From Schistosoma mansoni (taxonomy: Eukaryota > Platyhelminthes > Trematoda > Strigeidida > Schistosomatidae): 64,000 nucleotides of DNA. Positions within the stretch are counted from its first letter, which is position 1; each line of letters begins with the position of its first letter. The DNA lies in assembly GCF_000237925.1 (NCBI RefSeq), contig NW_017386057.1, positions 310,001 to 374,000 of the forward strand. Reading direction: 5' to 3'. Below, piece by piece: positions 61,389 to 64,000 of the stretch. The position numbers were made by a program, and so were the translations under genes. The notes under the pieces are model-generated. The model saw only the letters and a program-made list of their open reading frames with translations. It was not told where the DNA came from and searched no databases.

Positions 61389-63515
61389 TATACTAGCTTA
61401 AAGCTGTAATTCTACGGAAATATTTTTTCACTCTGTTCATGTTTTCTTAAAAATATCTAACATTTTAAAGGTTGTTACATAATTAGCACAAACGTCTATA
61501 AGACAATGATCCACTAAGATGTGAATAATGAACGTCAGTGACATTTTAAACACAATCCATTTTAGAAGTCATGTCAATTTCTAAATTACTCACCTCAGGT
61601 AAATTGTCAAAATAATATAAAGAAAAGCCTACTATTTACTAATCTTCTTCATCTCAATTATCATACGATTTCTGCAATTTTTTAGCTTTGATCATGTTTA
61701 AATTTTTTTCCTTTTTACCTCTCTGCAGTGAATCCGCGTTTCAGTAAATATGTGTTGAAATTGATATCCTACACAGAATGAGAAAGCAAGACAACTATTT
61801 GGAGATAATTTGTTATTGAAGTGATCTCATGCAACACGTGCATTGGCAGAACATACCTTAGCCTGACGATCTCACCAGTTTATTTAAAAGCAAGTTCTAA
61901 CAAAAAATAGTTATTGTAACACAAAAGAAATGAACAATCATCAGTACTGAACTAATTCACACTTTACTTCATCATTTTAAGTGTTTTATTTACTATTTCA
62001 ACATGAAGATTTTATCGGGAAAAGCTTTTAAAAAATGCTTACGAAATCAAAAAAACAAGATAACATACGTGAAATTACATTATGAAAATTATTAGACCAT
62101 TTCTATAGAATTAAAATTAATGAGAAAGTACACATATTTGCCGATCTAGTTGGTCTTATTGTAGTGAATGAAAACACGAGTGGAGACAATCGAATGTATC
62201 TAAGTACAAATTACAGACTATTTCACTAAAATCTGATAACCATACAGTAAACAGTTAATTTGCAAATTAACAATCAATTGTCTCAATCTTAACTGTTCCT
62301 TCTGTAAATATCAGTCCATATTCTCTGATTTCATTGTTCATGCATTTTCATACTAATTGCGCTTCATTCCTGTTCTTTCCTTATCGGTCTTCTGGCAAAA
62401 TACATTCTATGTCTGACCATCACCATATACTACTTATGAGGATATAAGTAGACCACACCATATTATGTTTCAGATAACCTTTCAGTTTATATCTCCAATT
62501 ATTAGTCTTTTCCTACACGGAATGATAAACTTACACATATGTTTTTCGAAGACAATAAACTCATTCTAAAGCTAAAATTTTACATTAAATCGAATGGTAT
62601 TTTGTTATGTTATATAAAAACGACATTTTTCACTTAGGAACAAAATCTAATAGAAATAAAGATAAATGTTCAATCAACATGAATCAGGTGATTGTTTAAA
62701 TTCTTTTTTTTTGGGGGGGGGGTTCTCTAAACTGTATAATCAATAATATGATTTTTCTTGACTCCATGTTTTATTTTTTGTTTTTTGCTTTTCAATTTCA
62801 TTTAAAGTTATTTACATCTTTTGTCTCTAAATGTTTCTGCATTATATTGGTCAAATTGATAAATATACAAATCATTTATCATATAAGAAATCTATATGAA
62901 TTCTCTGATTTAAGTTTTATACCAGTTATGTACATTCCTTTTTATGGATCTTTACAGTGTTAGATTTAAATAGAAATTTGGTAAACATCATTTAATATAC
63001 ATTTTCTGATTAGTAAATGTTCATTGTAGTGGAGAAAAAGGGAAAAATTCCAATTAGATGTAGTTGGATAGTGACATAGATGAAAGTAAACAATGATAGC
63101 AACTTTCCTTGAAACGTTTAAAATCTCCTATCGAAATCTACACTATTTAACTGTATTTTGGTTTTGAGAAATGTTTACGTTGATATATGTTACTAGGTAA
63201 ATTTTACACTTAGAGATTGATTTCAGATTTTATCAAAGACAAATTGACTATTCTTTATATTTAAATAAAATACTTACATTTTTCCAAAAGTACAATCACC
63301 CCAAAATGTGATTTTTATGTTTGTTTTCTTTAATGAATCATTTGTAATTATAAAAATAGTGATAAATTTGTAATTTTGCAGTCAGAAGAAAATGGAAGTT
63401 CTAATGTTACTCAACTTAGTGAAAAGCATTTGTTTACAAGAAGCTTATAAGTGAATTATTATCTCTGTTTTTACTTATCTTTATAAATTACATTATAAAT
63501 GTCAATATAAGTGAT
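61389..63515. other. AT-rich gene-free stretch with a T9G10 tract
   Basis: Contains the homopolymer junction at 62704-62722 (nine T then ten G). The plus frame 62748-62963 is low-complexity. No exon is supported. Confidence 0.5.
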
Positions 63516-63780
63516 ACTTATCAGAAAGGAGTTTTGTGAAGATTTTAGTGATATTTATATAGTGAAATCATGAGTGAATGAAAGCTAGACCACCATAGAA
63601 AACTTGGAAGGACTGGACGGTTGTTTCGTCCTATTGTGTGACTCCTCAGCATGGCAAATCCACGATTTTGCCTCGCGAGATTCGAACCCAGGACCTACCA
63701 GTCTCGTACACCAAGCTTAACCCCTTGACCATTGAGGTATTTCCTGGAGTTCTAGTGAGAAGCAGTAATAAGTGATACTG
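63516..63780 (-). mobile_element. Hammerhead SINE (second family), minus copy
   Basis: Runs from the 3' end (ATCAGAAAGGAGTTTTGTG) through the ribozyme to a head with B box GGGTTCGAATCTCGC and an A-box-like GGTCAAGGGGTTAAGC. Beyond 63745 it changes into AGTTCTAGTGAGAAGCAG, the 5' half read on the plus strand, so this copy also carries an inversion. Confidence 0.8.
63610..63656 (-). ncRNA. Hammerhead ribozyme with intact catalytic core
   Basis: Minus strand: core CTGAGGA (63649-63643), stem II GTC...GAC, GAAA (63627-63624) and GTC before the scissile bond after C63616 are all kept. Stem I is weakened (CCATG against CAGTCC) and stem III CAA/CCG has mismatches. The core could be active if tertiary contacts compensate. 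Confidence 0.7.
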
Positions 63781-64000
63781 TTTAATTGGCTAGAATAATG
63801 TTTTACATTAACTACGATAGATTTAAATGTGTCTCTTCGATAAAACTAATGAATAAACAATGGATAACTTACACTTCATTTTGTACTGAATGTTAATTAA
63901 AGAAAAAAATCACATTATGTTAGAACTGTATGCTTGAAAATTCAGGAGAGATTTTTTCAATTACTGCCAAACCCGTGTTTGTTAGAAAATTGATAGGTCC

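Overview
The window looks like nuclear DNA from a schistosome blood fluke (genus Schistosoma; species not resolved). It is AT-rich. Two clear housekeeping genes have 29-36 bp micro-introns near their 5' ends. The repeats include an Smalpha-type hammerhead-ribozyme SINE, a second hammerhead-bearing SINE family, RTE-like and CR1-like non-LTR retrotransposons, and a Penelope-like element with a GIY-YIG endonuclease. Most long reading frames belong to transposable elements. Five runs of N mark assembly gaps.

Layout: 1-5.5 kb holds RTE scraps and, on the minus strand, an Asn-rich first coding exon (3381-4353) with an eh1-like motif, possibly from a transcription factor. A decayed, nearly full-length RTE-like element (5.5-8.9 kb, plus) carries a solo LTR with a perfect 5 bp target duplication. 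An Smalpha SINE lies at 10.2-10.4 kb. The gene for replication helicase subunit MCM6 runs from 12135 to 26272 (plus) in 15 exons. Its late introns are loaded with retrotransposons, and its last exon abuts a truncated repeat. LSM6 (26788-26483, minus, three exons) converges on it with only 210 bp between the stop codons. From 27 to 40 kb there are mostly degenerate retroelements and three gaps.

From 40.0 to 48.6 kb (plus) lies the 3' half of a TRPM-type cation channel. The pre-S1 exons and the post-S6 tail are readable. The pore exons are not visible and probably fall in the gap at 41328-41527. A Penelope-like element with 292 bp inverted arms sits in one of its introns. From 49.7 kb to the end there is no recognisable host gene. 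This part holds a cluster of hammerhead SINE copies, several joined head to head as fold-back units, a second copy of a 2 kb duplicated block, and AT-rich DNA.

MCM6 (DNA replication licensing) and LSM6 (U6 snRNP and mRNA decay) are ordinary conserved genes. The unusual content is the repeat biology: fold-back hammerhead SINEs, the inverted Penelope insertion, nested LTRs, a duplicated RTE-plus-flank block with an abrupt identity break, and a repeat that ends exactly where the last MCM6 exon begins.
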